DNA of 64,000 nucleotides. Origin: Gonocerus acuteangulatus (lineage: Eukaryota; Arthropoda; Insecta; Hemiptera; Coreidae). A program made the translations under genes and the position numbers. The stretch lies in contig OX328124.1 of the NCBI GenBank assembly GCA_946811695.1, positions 32,425,648-32,489,647 on the forward strand. Direction: 5' to 3'. The notes beneath the pieces are model-generated. The model saw only the letters and a program-made list of their open reading frames with translations. It searched no databases and was not told where the DNA came from. This document shows, piece after piece, positions 10,222 to 21,687 of this stretch (within the stretch, counting starts at the first letter, position 1; each line of letters opens with the position of its first letter).

Positions 10222-10580
10222 GCGCATGCGCAGATATGTAACATTGCGAAACAGAACTCTCATTTGAAATGTTCATAAACCATTTATTCAAAAATAATTT
10301 GATAGAATTCTATTAATTTTAGCGAGTTGGATTGACTGGGGTTTTGTCATCTTCTTTAGCGAGTGTAGCGAGCGGAAACGCATAGCATGTATGCCCTTAA
10401 GCGACAGGTGACGACGGGTGAGGATGCCCTTAAAATTAACAATATGGTTGGTTTCTTTGCATAAAAGGCGGTGATGAGAATTTCATTTGTAATTTAGCTT
10501 AAATATGATTTAGCGATGACTAAACTGAAAAAAAAAAAAAAACGTTACAAAAAAGTGTTCTCTGGCGTTCGCGCATGCGC
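10222..10580. promoter_or_regulatory. Two GCGCATGCGC palindromes (NRF1-like sites)
   Basis: GCGCATGCGC occurs exactly at 10222-10231 and again at 10571-10580, in a stretch somewhat richer in CpG than its surroundings. This decamer is the core recognised by NRF1-type factors, which usually bind near transcription starts. No ORF or TATA box was identified nearby, so promoter function is a guess. Confidence 0.3.
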
Positions 10581-10599
10581 GATGTCCATGTACGAAAAG

Positions 10600-11535
10600 G
10601 AAGACTGTATGTTATACAGTACATTACATAAATATGTCGGGTGGACCTAAAGCATATTTATGTTACTGAATTTTTTATTTATTGAACAATATTAACATAT
10701 AAATTTTCATCTTTAGTGCACTTAGAGATTACTCATATGATTATTCTATAAGACAAGATTAACAAACTTGTTTGTACGGAGATAATATAGTTCTGTTTGT
10801 TCGTCCAATGAATGTGTTCACAATGTTATTTTACTATTTCGTTAAACACAATATATACTCATATGTAATTCATATTTTAGCTAGATATTGTACAATAAAT
10901 AAGAAGAAAATAAAAATAAAACATAAAAATAAATAAATAAGTAAGAAGAAAGATGGAGGTTAGGTAGGTGTTGCTTGTTTACAATTCTTAAGCCTATGGT
11001 TGAAAAGGTAATTCAATCAGTGTCCGTGAATGTTTTAGTTAGTGCGTGTTCATGAAAAGATTTTCTTTCTCTCGATTTATTTAAGTTAATTGTGTTCTTT
11101 TGTGTACGTATTGCTGTTTTGTCTTTTTTTTTTTTTTTTTTTTTTTTGTTTTTTTTTGTGTAATCGTTGGACTTTAAATTGTACTGTTTGTTTGCGTATG
11201 TACATTCTTAAAGGAACCAATATTGAAGGTTCGTGTAGTTTCATTCTTTAAGTATATCTGGTTGAGTTTTCGGCTAATGTGGTGCATTTATTCTGGAATA
11301 TTTGTAATTTGTTATTCTCCGTTTTTCTCTTATGCCTATGTTAAGTTGCCAGTTTTCTTACTCATTTTAGGGATTTGTTGTGGCAAAAAGAAAATAGTTT
11401 AAATAGTTTAGTCGGCTGAGTGAATATTTGAGTTGTAAACGGAGCGGGTAAATGTAGGAGGATAGGAATGAGAGAAGAGAGAGAGAGAGAAGAGGCGAAC
11501 TGAAGCAATAAAAGGCCATTTGATCTGGAGGATCA
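10600..11535. other. AT-rich stretch with poly(T), nothing coding
   Basis: Contains a T-rich run at 11125-11155 and a GA-rich run at 11465-11500. No ORF with recognisable motifs. Confidence 0.5.
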
Positions 11536-11540
11536 ATATC

Positions 11541-12107
11541 GAAGCAGCTAGTTCCTGCCCACCTTTCCAGCTCTTATATACAGCTAGCTTATCTCAGCTT
11601 CGGAATATCTACTGGGGAGTCATGTATTCTACCTTTTAGCGCGGTTCCTCCCTCCTTGCATAGGGCGGACATAGACGTATATCGAAGCACCTAGTTCCTG
11701 CCCACCTTTCCAGCTCTTCTATACAGCTAGCTTATCTCAGCTTCAGAATATCTACTGGGGAGTCATGTATTCTACCTTTTAGCGCGGTTCCTCCCTCCTT
11801 GCATAGGGCGGACCCAGGCGTATATAGAAGCAGCTAGTTCCTGCCCACCTTTCCAGCTCTTCTATACAGCTAGCTTATCTCAGCTTCAGAATATCTACTG
11901 GGGAGTCATGTATTCTACCTTTTAGCGCGGTTCCTCCCTCCTTGCATAGGGCGGACATAGACGTATATCGAAGCACCTAGTTCCTGCCCACCTTTCCAGC
12001 TCTTCTATACAGCTAGCTTATCTCAGCTTCAGAATATCTACTGGAGAGTCATGTATTCTACCTTATAGCGTGGTTCCTCCCTCCTTGCACAGGGCGGACC
12101 CAGGGGT
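11541..12107. repeat. Tandem array, four 143-bp units
   Basis: Units start at 11541, 11684, 11827 and 11970 (GAAGCASCTAGTTCCTGCCC), giving an exact 143-bp period. Units differ at only a few positions; odd and even units share variants (CAGC/CACC), hinting at a two-unit duplication. Each unit contains TTTTAGCGCGGTTCCTCCCT, the reverse complement of the HINE-like terminus seen at 55091-55110. The array thus looks like tandem amplification of a transposon end. Confidence 0.92.
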
Positions 12108-12235
12108 ATTTAGGAAATAATTTCGGGCGAGGGGGGCCGGCAGCATTTGGAGGTGTATGGAATACTACCAATCTAGAACTTGGAATAGTTAGCAAACTAA
12201 AACGCTATTAAACCCCAAAAAGCTATTTTTTATTA
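12108..12235 (+). mobile_element. Truncated hAT-like MITE
   Basis: Matches the reverse complement of 40400-40521: both have CAGGGG, a TAGGAAATAATTT block, GTATGGAATACTA and AAAACGCTATTA. Only one terminus is present here, fused directly to the last 143-bp satellite unit. Confidence 0.6.
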
Positions 12236-12282
12236 ATTGTTTTTAATGCATTTTTTTAAAACTGTTTTTTGTTTTCCCTGTC

Positions 12283-12647
12283 AATTAAATCACGTGCAAA
12301 TAATTCACGCACGTACAATTGAACATAAAATAATATTTTATTTTTCATCTAACTTAATATCAGCACTGATATCGTTGAAATTAAACATTCGATTTTTGAT
12401 TCCACTTGGAAAAATGAGACTGACACATCTTCAAAACTTAAATTTATCTTAATTCAACAATGAGATTAATGGAAATAATGTGATTTTTGAATGATTTGAT
12501 ACATTTTGATTTTTTCCATCTCTAATCAGGATTTAAATGTTTAATTTCAACGATATCAATGCTGATATTAAGTTATATAAAAAATGAAATATTATTTTAT
12601 GTTCAATTGTATTATTGTATGTTCGTGCATTATTTACACGTAATTTA
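12283..12647. mobile_element. Foldback/MITE with ~110-bp inverted arms
   Basis: Left arm 12283-12392 and right arm 12537-12647 are reverse complements (shared ATTTCAACGATATCA, AATATTATTTTATGTTCAA and CACGTR ends), with a ~145-base loop. No ORF with motifs. No TSD was resolved. Confidence 0.75.
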
Positions 12648-12664
12648 ATAAACAGGTTGGCCGT

Positions 12665-12815
12665 ATAACGTAGTTCAAATGGTTTGGCCGCACAGTGCGC
12701 CGGGCATCCTGCAGGTTGCCACCCTGTATAAACAGCCACCTGTGCAAGGAAAAATGCAGCCTTCCACAAATTCGACTCGAACCCATATAAGAATCCATGT
12801 TGCTAGCCATTGGAC
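12665..12815 (-). mobile_element. tRNA-derived SINE (family C), minus strand
   Basis: Read on the minus strand: a tRNA-like head (TGGGTCCAATGGCTAGCA) with a B-box-like GGGTTCGAGTC, followed by a short body and the shared SINE domain GGGTGGCAACCTGCAGGAT with CCCGGCGC. Box A is degraded. No poly(A) tail or TSD seen. Confidence 0.6.
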
Positions 12816-13440
12816 CCAGGGGTGACCATAATCTTGTGTTTTCTTAACGAGTTTCAATGTTATTTTATGATGATAATCACAGAAGAAGTGATTATTCTAA
12901 ACGATATGATCAGTAAAATGATTACTTTCCCCTCTGAAGAAATTGTATTTCGGTTATTTCATTTTGAACTAGAAATCCCGCATTTATTATCCTTTCTGCC
13001 AATTTTCAAAAACCAAATTATAGGCATGGTTAGATTTTGCTGTATCAGAAAGAACGTTTTGGGTAGAATTTATGCATTGTCAGACTTCATCGGAAATCCA
13101 GTAATTTGTCATTATATTTTTATTAATTTTCACTTTCCTGTTTTCATTGATGCTCAAAGATTTTGAATGAATCATTGTCAGTAATCTGCAGTATTGCATT
13201 CTTTCAGGAAGTCTGACTCGATATACAATGGTGTCTCGATATCAAATATTTTTAGGGGGTTTTGTCGTGACCTAGGAGTCATGAAAGCCCGACGTTTCTC
13301 ATGTATATCGTATGTACTTCTGGACATTATTATCCATCGGATTCCCCTATGGTGACGAAACACGCTAAAATCATCGCTTAGCCTGCGTTTTTTTAGACTA
13401 TACCATTGAGTGTTATCACAACAACCCACACCCATTAGTG
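12816..13440. other. No recognised gene; one HINE-like end
   Basis: 13346-13365 reads CCTATGGTGACGAAACACGCTAAAA-like sequence resembling HINE 3' termini. An open frame at 12810-13166 has no recognisable motif and is not called. Confidence 0.4.
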
Positions 13441-13890
13441 TAAGTTATTCCTTTGAGTAGCGGCCGACTGGAGAATCCGGATCGGGCTCAGGGGAAGACA
13501 GCCCCCCCCCCGTAAATAGCAATCAATACTAAGAGAGGAGCAGGTATAATAAGAAGGAGGTGGCCCCCCTCTCAGAGAATATTTTTTCCTGTCCAGCTTG
13601 AGAGCGGACTCAGCCCCACCCAGTCGCCGACCCAGCAACCACCTTCCTAGGTCTCTCTCTGACTCTCTCACTCTCTCTCCTTGGTTGAGTTATCGCTGGC
13701 CACCACCCACTGTACGGCTATAACGCACGTCTTACACCGCCATATTACCCTACGGCTGTAGTAAATACACCTCACAGTGCCCCTATTCATTGGTGTAATT
13801 ATTAACCAGCTGGGTACTTCCTTACCTTTTATCGACCTCTGCAAAGATGCTCAGGTCGGGGGAGAGAGTGGCGATAAGGGGTTTTATTCC
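13441..13890. other. GC-richer island of unknown origin
   Basis: Noticeably higher GC and CpG than its surroundings, with a C run at 13503-13511 and a CT-rich stretch at 13651-13680. An open frame exists on the minus strand (13435-13671), but its sequence suggests no family. Possibly a fragment of an LTR element or an exon/UTR; unsupported either way. Confidence 0.3.
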
Positions 13891-14980
13891 TCCTAACATA
13901 AAACAGATAAATTCTTGATGCATAACGATTATTTTCATCAGCCATTAAAATTTATAATTTTTAAAAGGAAAGAAAATGCCGATTCGGAAGAGCTGTGTAC
14001 CCATATAACGCTTATCCTTGCGATTTGTCAACATTCAAACGAAACCAACACATTTAAAACTCCCTGCACTGTTTATCCAACTACTGTTATGAATATTCAA
14101 CCGTTTTCGATTTATTTATGAAACTATACGAAGAGTCCAAAACTTTCTGTAGATCGAATTTCTTTGTAGTATTACTTCCTCAATTTCTGGAACAGATTAA
14201 AAAGTTTCAAACCAGAGAGACCTTTTTAAATGGATGGAACAAAACATGTAGTTATTTCCACTTTTCTCAAAAACTAATACATATACAGATAGGTCTCGCC
14301 CTGAAACTGGTTTCGTTCGATTTCCAAAGTCAAAATTTCTATAAATGTGATTTATTAGTGTTTGGTCACTTGATTACGTTCGAATGTTCATTATACTAAT
14401 TTTCCTAGAACCTGTAGGAACCTATTAGTCCTGATTAAAATGAAGAAATTAGTTGTATTTTTGTTTTTTCTTTTCCCACCCAATTACTAAATACTATTAG
14501 ATATTTCCTTAAGGTCACTTCATTTAAAAATATTTATAAATTCAACGTCCATTTTTTAGTATGAATACGAATACCTATATCATCCTTTGTCTTTTAATTT
14601 TCTACAAATATTTCCCAAGAAAAAATTGGCGAGAATAAGTAATGAAGAGGGCTTTTCGTTCTGGGCACTTGGGTTATATGAGAGAAACCCTCATATAGAC
14701 CAAGGTTTTTCATAATTCTACTCTCTTACTTTCGTTGCCTTTACTTGTCTGTTTAATTGTTCAGATTGAATAAAAATGCTCTGATTACAATTGTTTTATA
14801 GGAAATAAGTCGTTAGTTGAATACGATGGATCTTGCAGTAAAAAAACACGAAAAGGAATTTTTAAATAATTTCATCACGAATCTGAAAGACGAACTACCA
14901 ATTTTTGGGGTTGAAAAATAACTACTAATAATTGTTTTTCACATGTTTTATTTTCTTAGTGTAGAATCGTATAGTTCATC
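13891..14980. other. No recognised feature
   Basis: AT-rich, short open frames only. Nothing matched other repeats in the window. Confidence 0.5.
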
Positions 14981-14999
14981 AGACATTTTTGGAGATATT

Positions 15000-15151
15000 T
15001 GGCGAACGCCGGGCTATCTACAGGTTGCCACCCTTTTATAATGCCAACGACACGTGGTCGGTCACCCATTCAGGTACTGGCCACGCCCGACGTTGCTTAA
15101 TTTCGGTGATCTATGGGAACCGGTGCATTCCACGTGGCTATAGCTGTTGGC
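15000..15151 (-). mobile_element. 5S rRNA-derived SINE (SINE3-type) with 13-bp TSD
   Basis: Minus strand starts GCCAACAGCTATAGCCACGT and contains the 5S internal promoter region (GATCACCGAAATTAAGCA, then GTCGGGCGTGG and GAATGGGTGACCG). The 5S-like ~108 bases are followed by AAAAGGGTGGCAACCTGTAG and ATAGCCCGGCG, the domain shared with other SINEs here. TTTTGGAGATATT flanks it at 14987-14999 and 15152-15164. The extra tail and TSD show a retroposed SINE, not a 5S gene. The 3' part is truncated relative to 57227-57420. Confidence 0.93.
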
Positions 15152-15164
15152 TTTTGGAGATATT

Positions 15165-16150
15165 CTACAGACCAGGAGTTCTCCGGTAAAAGTTTGTTGT
15201 TTGGTGGAAAAAGGAATCCAAAGTCTATTTCGAGGTTAATGAATTTTCTACTACAAAAGGGAAGGGTGAACAAACTTTTTAAATTATATGAAAATACGTT
15301 ATCAGATGAGCGCCTGAAAATTAGCGGTTTTTTTTGTGTTTGTTTTTTTAATTTTCATTGGTCTAATCGTCAGCCTCAACCAGGGGGCATTAATTGTAGG
15401 ATTTATTTATATTAAGTAGATATCTAAGGGATCAGGGGTCCATTCTTATTTTTTACTTATATTGATTTACATTTTGAAAACTGTTTTAGAATTTATTCGT
15501 TAGCATCTGACTCTTTTGCCATTGTGCTTTGATGATAGCCTCTTGGGGCCCAAATATACATATTTTCTAACGTATTAGGAGCAGACTTATATTTTTAAAA
15601 TTATTTCTGCGTCCCAGTACTCCAACCTTGGCGTATGAAATAAGTTTCCATTTCATTAAATGCTGGTTTTCGTATAAAAAAACATTAATTAGAATACATA
15701 ATGAGGTGCAAGTAGTTAGCCGTCGAGGTGTCGAAGAACAACAATCAGATTTTCATACAAATCCACATTTTGAATATTTCGGCATGCTCTTTGGCAGCCT
15801 TTTTCAGATTTTTTGATTTCTTCGGTATGTCCGTGGCCACCAAAAGATTGTTGTGATCTTACCCCATCCCCTAGGAATGTTTTGCTGAAGAAGGCTGCGA
15901 AAGAGTATTTTTTTCTCATCTCACTTCTCTTAGCTGAGTCCCAACTATTGGTTGATTTTTAATAATCTATCTGCATTTCATTGTTCTTGTGTTAGCTCAC
16001 CAGCAAATAACTATTTTGTGTAGGGGGAAGGTCAATAGTCAAAATCCAAAACCAATATAATATTCAATTTAATAAAACGGCTCTACATTTGTCGAGTTGT
16101 TGGGTTATTATTTACATTGAAGGCAGATCAATTTGTTTTCAAGCGAATGT
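15165..16150. other. No recognised feature
   Basis: AT-rich sequence with only chance-level open frames. Confidence 0.5.
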
Positions 16151-16600
16151 ATTCATGGTATGTTATTTGTTCCGTTGGAGTATGTGTTTAATAGCCAATT
16201 GCCTTTGTACTAGGACATCAAGCCTTAGTTTCTTTTTGAATCCCTGCCTTCCCTGACTGCATACTTTCCCTCCTAGCTGGCAAGGAAGATCCCCTCCTTT
16301 ATCGAGTCCTGAGGCAGATAGAATCGGGCTGTGAGTACTGTAGCTGTGCGGTGTGAGGTCAGAGTCGGATCGATGCCGGCGGGCCAGAGCTACCAACGGT
16401 AATAACAAATGTTCCCTGTGTGTCAGTTTTTTCCCTCCTCCACCCACCCACGCCATTGTCGCAATATAACTCCCGTATTGACCCTCCCCGTTCCTTACCG
16501 CCCTTCTCTTCCTCCGCTCCCTAGAACCGTCGATAACACTCGGGCCCGATTCTTACTTCATTCTACGGGCCAAAACTTCATCCCTTATTCCTTTAACTGA
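16151..16600. other. Moderately GC-rich stretch, unidentified
   Basis: Pyrimidine-rich on the plus strand (16420-16530) with several CpG. Open frames on both strands show no motif. Confidence 0.3.
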
Positions 16601-17180
16601 ATACCTTAAAGTTCTATACATAGAGTACTTATGTATTCATCAGACAACTGTCACAGAAGTATTTTAACTAGGTCATAAGTTCAAATATTTAACTGAATAT
16701 TCCCTCCGAACTTAAACTTATTCGTTTCTTTACTCGAATGCTTTTGAACGACCAGTCATAAGTTTCAAAGACCAATCTACAGAATTGTAGCAATAATGGA
16801 CTGTCTCTTAAATAAGTAATAACTCCCCTTACATCCCGTGAAAATACTACATTTGTATTTTGTATTACATTTCTATGGGTTCGCTGTAAAATTTGATCCG
16901 GCCCACAAAACATTTCCCAAATTAAACATTTATACAAAAAATACCTTGAAGGAGACCATTTTCCGCGGCTTAGAAAATTGAGAAGATTAATTTGTGAATT
17001 TGGCAGTACGTACTGATAAATGCGAACAGATTTATTCTGACGATAATTTGGAAAATTCCTTACGTCTTTGTATCAGTGGAATTAATCCAAACATAGATGG
17101 ATTAGTTTCCCAAATTCAAGCTCAAGGAACTCATTGATTTCGTGACGCAATTTAAGTTTCGTAGTTTGTAATTGTTCCAG

Positions 17181-17355
17181 GAGGCCCGGTGGGCGTGACT
17201 GCTAAGGCTTGAGCACTAAAAGTCGTGTGTGGATTTTCTTTCGAAAGAAGAAAAGGCATCAGCCCTAACCTGACTATAAGGGGATCGTAACCTATAGTAA
17301 CCCGTCCTAAAATTCTTTGTCAATAATAAATGGACGTTAAAATTTGAATAAATAA
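17181..17355 (+). mobile_element. tRNA-derived SINE (family A), degraded
   Basis: Begins GGAGGCCCGGTGGGCGTGA, continues with TGGATTTTCTTTCGAAAG and GGCATCAGCCC, and ends in AATAAATAAATAA. It is the plus-strand counterpart of the intact copy at 17855-18048 with part of the tRNA-like head deleted. Confidence 0.8.
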
Positions 17356-17854
17356 ATAATTTGTCCAAATTTCTCGATTTAATATTTTTTTCATTTAATT
17401 TTAATGAATTTTATTATAATAACATTGTAAACACTACTTCGTTAATTAAAATTTACTAGTTCAGTAAAAACTATGACGTTATTTTATTTTGAACCATCTA
17501 CGCACACTACTCTTGAAACTACCTGTTCTAATCCGTCAGGATCTCATGGTATTGCATGCCGAGGCTTAAATGAGTGAGGGTCCGTTTGTAATGAAAAATT
17601 CGTAATTTTGTCGTTTCAATGTTTTTCTTTGATATTTTTGAGACTATTTTCTACTTTCATCCAATGTTAATTCTAAAAATATAAAAGGCCCTTAACTAAG
17701 GTTCACAAAGAGAAGGGGACTTCTATTTATTCACGGACCAAGTTGGGCTCCTTGTCTGCCTTCTGATTCATACCAATGTAGGGACGGGAGGGAAGGGACC
17801 CACATTGGACCACAGTAAAATTGTTAAATCACTAGTCATTCTAATTTAACATAA

Positions 17855-18048
17855 TTTAATTTAAATTTTAACGTCGAATTTTTGGACGGGTTATCCCTAG
17901 GTCACCACCCTTTTCTAGCCAGGATAGGGCTGATGCCTTTTCTTTATTCTAAAGAAAAGCCACCACCCCATAGTGGGAATCCAACCCACGACCTTTGGCA
18001 CGGAGTGTTAAGTGCTCACGCCTTAACACTCACGGCCACCAGGCCTCC
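17855..18048 (-). mobile_element. tRNA-derived SINE (family A), intact with 12-bp TSD
   Basis: On the minus strand: GGAGGCCTGGTGGCCGTGAG head with box-A-like GGCCGTGAGTGTTAAGG, box-B-like GGGTTGGATTCC, a body with CTTTTCTTTAGAATAAAG and AAAAGGCATCAGCCC, then AGAAAAGGGTGGTGACCTA and a tail rich in TTAAAATTTAAATT. AATTTAACATAA flanks it at 17843-17854 and 18049-18060. At 194 bp it is the best full-length copy of this family and can serve as reference for the copies at 17181, 18630, 18796, 37248, 44256 and 45688. Confidence 0.92.
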
Positions 18049-18530
18049 AATTTAACATAACATTTAAATTATTACTAGTCAATCATTATTAAAAATGTAT
18101 GAGCCCAAATGTATTTATTATACGCACTGTTCTTAGATTTAGAAGGGGAAAGGAGAGACATGGAAAACGTGTACTTGGTCGTTTGCATTCTTTGTAGTCA
18201 ACTGATAGCAATTATGATTGTCAATAGATGGGGTACAGTTACCACAATAATAGGCTTGGTTTATAGTGCATATATTCTACACTCCCTATTCATTGCCAAG
18301 ATAGATTTACTGTCGATTAATAGCAGTGGTTAGAACGGATACTTATATGAAATTATGTATATTATTTTGGTATGCCGACATTTTAGGTTGAATTGTAGAC
18401 TATTATGGGTCCTCTATGATGGAGGAGAAAGAGAGAGCCCTCCGTTTTTCAGCGCTATAATAAATATTGATCAGTCTCGACTACCCTATCTTGTTGAACC
18501 AGTAAATAGTATCGCACATTACCAAAGGTC

Positions 18531-18622
18531 TTAGCCACGTTCCCGTAGATCTTCGAAGTTAAGGAAAATCGGACTGGGCTAATACTTGGATGGGTGACCG
18601 CTAGGGAAAACGGCTTGCCGTT
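18531..18622 (+). mobile_element. Degraded 5S-like SINE head
   Basis: Contains GATCTTCGAAGTTAAGGAAA and TACTTGGATGGGTGACCG, clear 5S internal promoter remnants, then CGGCTTGCCGTTAGCA. No SINE tail follows directly; a family-A SINE on the minus strand abuts it. Confidence 0.65.
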
Positions 18623-18629
18623 AGCATCA

Positions 18630-18795
18630 TTTATTTATTCATTTAAATTTAAATTTTAACGTCCATTTATTATTAACTAGGAATTTTAGGACGGGTTATC
18701 TATAGGTTACGACCCTTTTCTAGCCAGGATAGGGCTGATGCATTTTCTTTTTTCTAAAGAAAAGCCACCACCCCTAGTGGGAATCGAACCCACCG
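18630..18795 (-). mobile_element. tRNA-derived SINE (family A), head truncated
   Basis: Tail and body match 17855-18048, but the element stops at the box B (GGGTTCGATTCC on the minus strand), where the palindromic SINE pair begins. Confidence 0.85.
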
Positions 18796-19115
18796 AAGGG
18801 GCTATCTGTCTATAGATTGCCTCCCTTTAATGATGCAAATGGAGGCCCGATGGCCGTGAGGGTTAAGGCGTGAGCACTTAACACTCTGAGCCAAATGTCG
18901 TGGGTTCGATTCCCACTAGGAGTGGTGGATTTTCTTTAGAAAAAAGAAAAAGCATCAGCCCTTTCTTTTTTCTAAAGAAAATCCACCACTCCTAGTGGGA
19001 ATCGAACCCACGACATTTGGCTCAGAGTGTTAAGTGCTCACGCCTTAACCCTCACGGCCATCGGGCCTCCATTTGCATCATTAAAGGGAGGCAATCTATA
19101 GACAGATAGCCCCTT
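18796..19115. repeat. Perfect palindrome of two SINE heads, 154-bp arms
   Basis: Left arm 18796-18949, 12-base loop 18950-18961, right arm 18962-19115. No mismatch was found in 154 bp by eye. Each arm carries a family-A tRNA-like head with a perfect box B (GGTTCGATTCC) and, outside it, AAAGGGAGGCAATCTATAG, a version of the shared SINE domain. The two pol III promoters point toward each other. It could be a recent inverted duplication or a sequencing/assembly foldback. Confidence 0.93.
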
Positions 19116-19119
19116 TGGG

Positions 19120-20600
19120 GCTATTTAGCCCTGAAGTTGATACGCCCTAAAAAATAAATGTGCCGCATATTACGAATTCCTGCTGAGGTCAGGCGTCGCA
19201 AATTGCTATTTCAAGAACTTTTTTCCGGGATTTAAGAAGTTAAAAAAAATGGCATAAAAGTTTATTCTTTACTATTTCAGGATGAAAATTTGTTTCTTAT
19301 AAAAGTAATTTCAAACTTTCGTCTTACTTTATCAGCGATTGCATTTTTCTTTAATACTAATAAATATGATTCTTGTTCTGAACTAGCTGAATTAAGGAAA
19401 CCACCATAGTAAATATTGTTATGTGTATTAATGTCAGGACACTAAGGAACATTTTACTTAATATCAGCGGAAACATTTTTTTTTTAACATGTTTCATTGC
19501 TCAAGTACCAAATGTGTGTGTACCAAATGTGTGTGGAATCCTGTGTTCTTGGGGCAGGTCAGTCAGTGTTTATATCCTGGCTATCATTATTAAAGTATTC
19601 TAACAATATCGTTCAAGAGATGAAAACTGCATAATCTCAATTATTACTGCAGTCTGGCTGTAAATATTTGACTTTGTGTTCTTTATTAATAAAAATATTA
19701 TTATATTGGAAGGATGTCTGCAAATATTTATAAGGCAGATGTTAGGAAACAAAAAAACAATTGTTTATATTTGTCCGGTTTGAAAACAACTCGAAAATTT
19801 ACATTTATCCTTCTTAACCTTAATTTTAATTACGTTACAGTTGTTTTAATTGTAATTTAAGATATTATGAAATTATATAATTCTAACCTTCCTTTATTCT
19901 TGTCAAATATCTATTTATTATTTGAATTTTTAAATGTTTTTATTGCTAATAAGCATTTCGTTTTTGTTTTTTTTTATAAACCAACACGTAGTCTAGTCAT
20001 ACTAAATTAATAATAACACAGATACTTGAAAATAGAATCTTAACTTATAAAAGATTTTGCAGCTATATCTTTTATTGAGCAAGTTTGAATCACCGAAGTT
20101 GGTAATAATAAAACTCATACCTACATTTTATTATATTTTTATAAATAATTATATTAAAATAATACAAATTTACAATAATAATAACAAAGGATGCTAATGA
20201 CCATTGCAGTCGATGCAACAGATAAAAAGAAAATTTAACTATTATTAAAAAATAAATGATAAAAGGATTAGGGTGTAAAGACGTTTCTACCCACCACCCC
20301 TGAGTTTATTAGGAAACCAAACTGACCTGAGGTAAATGTGGGGTCGGTACACTTGGGTATTTCTCTAATTTCTACGCCAAATGTGTTCTCCTTACCAGTA
20401 AGAGAAAGGGGAAAATCTCATTAAATAAAAACAAACGTTTTGAAATTTTTGGGCTGTGTTCCATCAAGCGAAATTTTCAAACAATGCTAATCTATCTATG
20501 AAGGACGTTGCCAAAATACGCCCAATACATACGGGTTGGGCGCGTTTGAGAGCGATCTTTCGCTAGAACATTGCCTAAAAACGGGCTTCGGCGTGGTTTC
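19120..20600. other. No recognised feature
   Basis: Very AT-rich, unique within the window. Contains a direct duplication of ACCAAATGTGTGTG at 19507-19536. No gene evidence. Confidence 0.5.
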
Positions 20601-20609
20601 TGCTGGTTA

Positions 20610-20840
20610 AGGATCTAGGGCCTCACGGCAGCTCAGTGTAAGAGCCACGGACTGTATCCTCACTGTATAGTGAACACTGAGTGTCCTCGGAGGCACTGGA
20701 TCGAATCCAGCCTGCGGTAGGCTCTCTGGGAACGAGTTCCTCGAAACAGATCCTTAATTCAGCGTCGATTACCTCGACTGGACAATATACAATTCCGATG
20801 TAAATTACGCCGGCCGGCAATTGCGAAGTGTCGTAAAAAT
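20610..20840 (+). mobile_element. tRNA-like SINE or tRNA pseudogene
   Basis: CTCACGGCAGCTCAGTGTAA resembles a box A region and GGATCGAATCC is a good box B; between them is an enlarged anticodon region. The downstream sequence has CCTCGACTGGACAATATACA and CGCCGGCCGGCAATTGCG and no clear A-tail. No TSD was found. Confidence 0.5.
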
Positions 20841-21109
20841 TATTTAGCTGCTGGTATTTATCGGCACGGCCTGAAATACCTATGTATGCCTTTTTGGGCC
20901 CTTCCTTTCTTCGGCTCTTTCGATTAATTAGATTTTTTGTTTCCAATCTTCATTGCTCCCTCCGCCACAAAATATGAATTCCAACAATTTCATTTATTCC
21001 TTCTTCAGGTCACGCTTGAACAATTTGTCAAGAACTAACTGCCTTCTTACAGAACACAAACGAAAGAACCAATAAAAATCTTGTAAATTTAATTTTAAAA
21101 AAATCAGTC

Positions 21110-21360
21110 AATCCTGTAACAGGACACGTGGGCCAGAGGGTCAGATACTGTTTATTGACCAAACGGCACATTATGAATATACTGTGGTCAATACTTTTTT
21201 CATGCCACCCTACGCAAGCAGGGTAGGTCTATGACCCACATTCCAATCCTCGATCGACGACACTAAAAGATAAAATCTTTAGCGTGCAACCGAGTTATGA
21301 ACCAAGGTCCTACAGAACATGAGGCGAGTGTTCTACCACTGAGCCAACCTCTCCCTTAAA
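21110..21360 (-). mobile_element. tRNA-derived SINE (family D), minus strand
   Basis: Minus strand: GAGAGGTTGGCTCAGTGGTA (box A), then TGGTTCATAACTC as a decayed box B, AAAGATTTTATCTTTTAGTG, and finally CAGTATCTGACCCTCTGGCC with CCTGTTACAGGA. The same order is seen at 24008-24370 and 34495-34800. A run of A residues follows at the plus-strand right edge (21358-21371). Confidence 0.8.
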
Positions 21361-21658
21361 AAAAAAAAAAGAAATATATTTTGTTGCATTTATGAATTTT
21401 CAGTGTATCTTATGTGGCCAACCCCAAAATAGAACTCGAAGACTCACCGATCACATGCCGAGATTTTATCCAATTTTCTTGTAGTATATGATGGTGATTA
21501 CTTTGTCAGCAGAAAGTTATCCTATATCCCAGTTGGAGACCACGTTGTCAGAAAAAAAATTGATAAAAATACAATATTATGGCCTAAAGATTAATTCTAC
21601 TTTGACAGTGATTTATCAATATACTAAAAATTAAATTTATTATAACTAAAATCTTTAT

Positions 21659-21687
21659 GTATGTATGTATGTATGTATGTTGTATGT
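21659..21687. repeat. (GTAT)n short tandem repeat
   Basis: About seven tetranucleotide units (TATGTATGTATG...). Confidence 0.85.

Noticed and set aside
11541..12107. CRISPR-like array
   Set aside because: Whole 143-bp units repeat head to tail with no unique spacers, and the setting is eukaryotic.
12810..13166. 118-codon frame as a gene
   Set aside because: No motif, AT-rich codons, no neighbouring splice or promoter signal; length is within chance expectation.
18109..18333. 74-codon hydrophobic open frame as a small membrane protein gene
   Set aside because: No homolog recognised, no promoter or codon-use signal, and AT-rich DNA yields hydrophobic frames easily.
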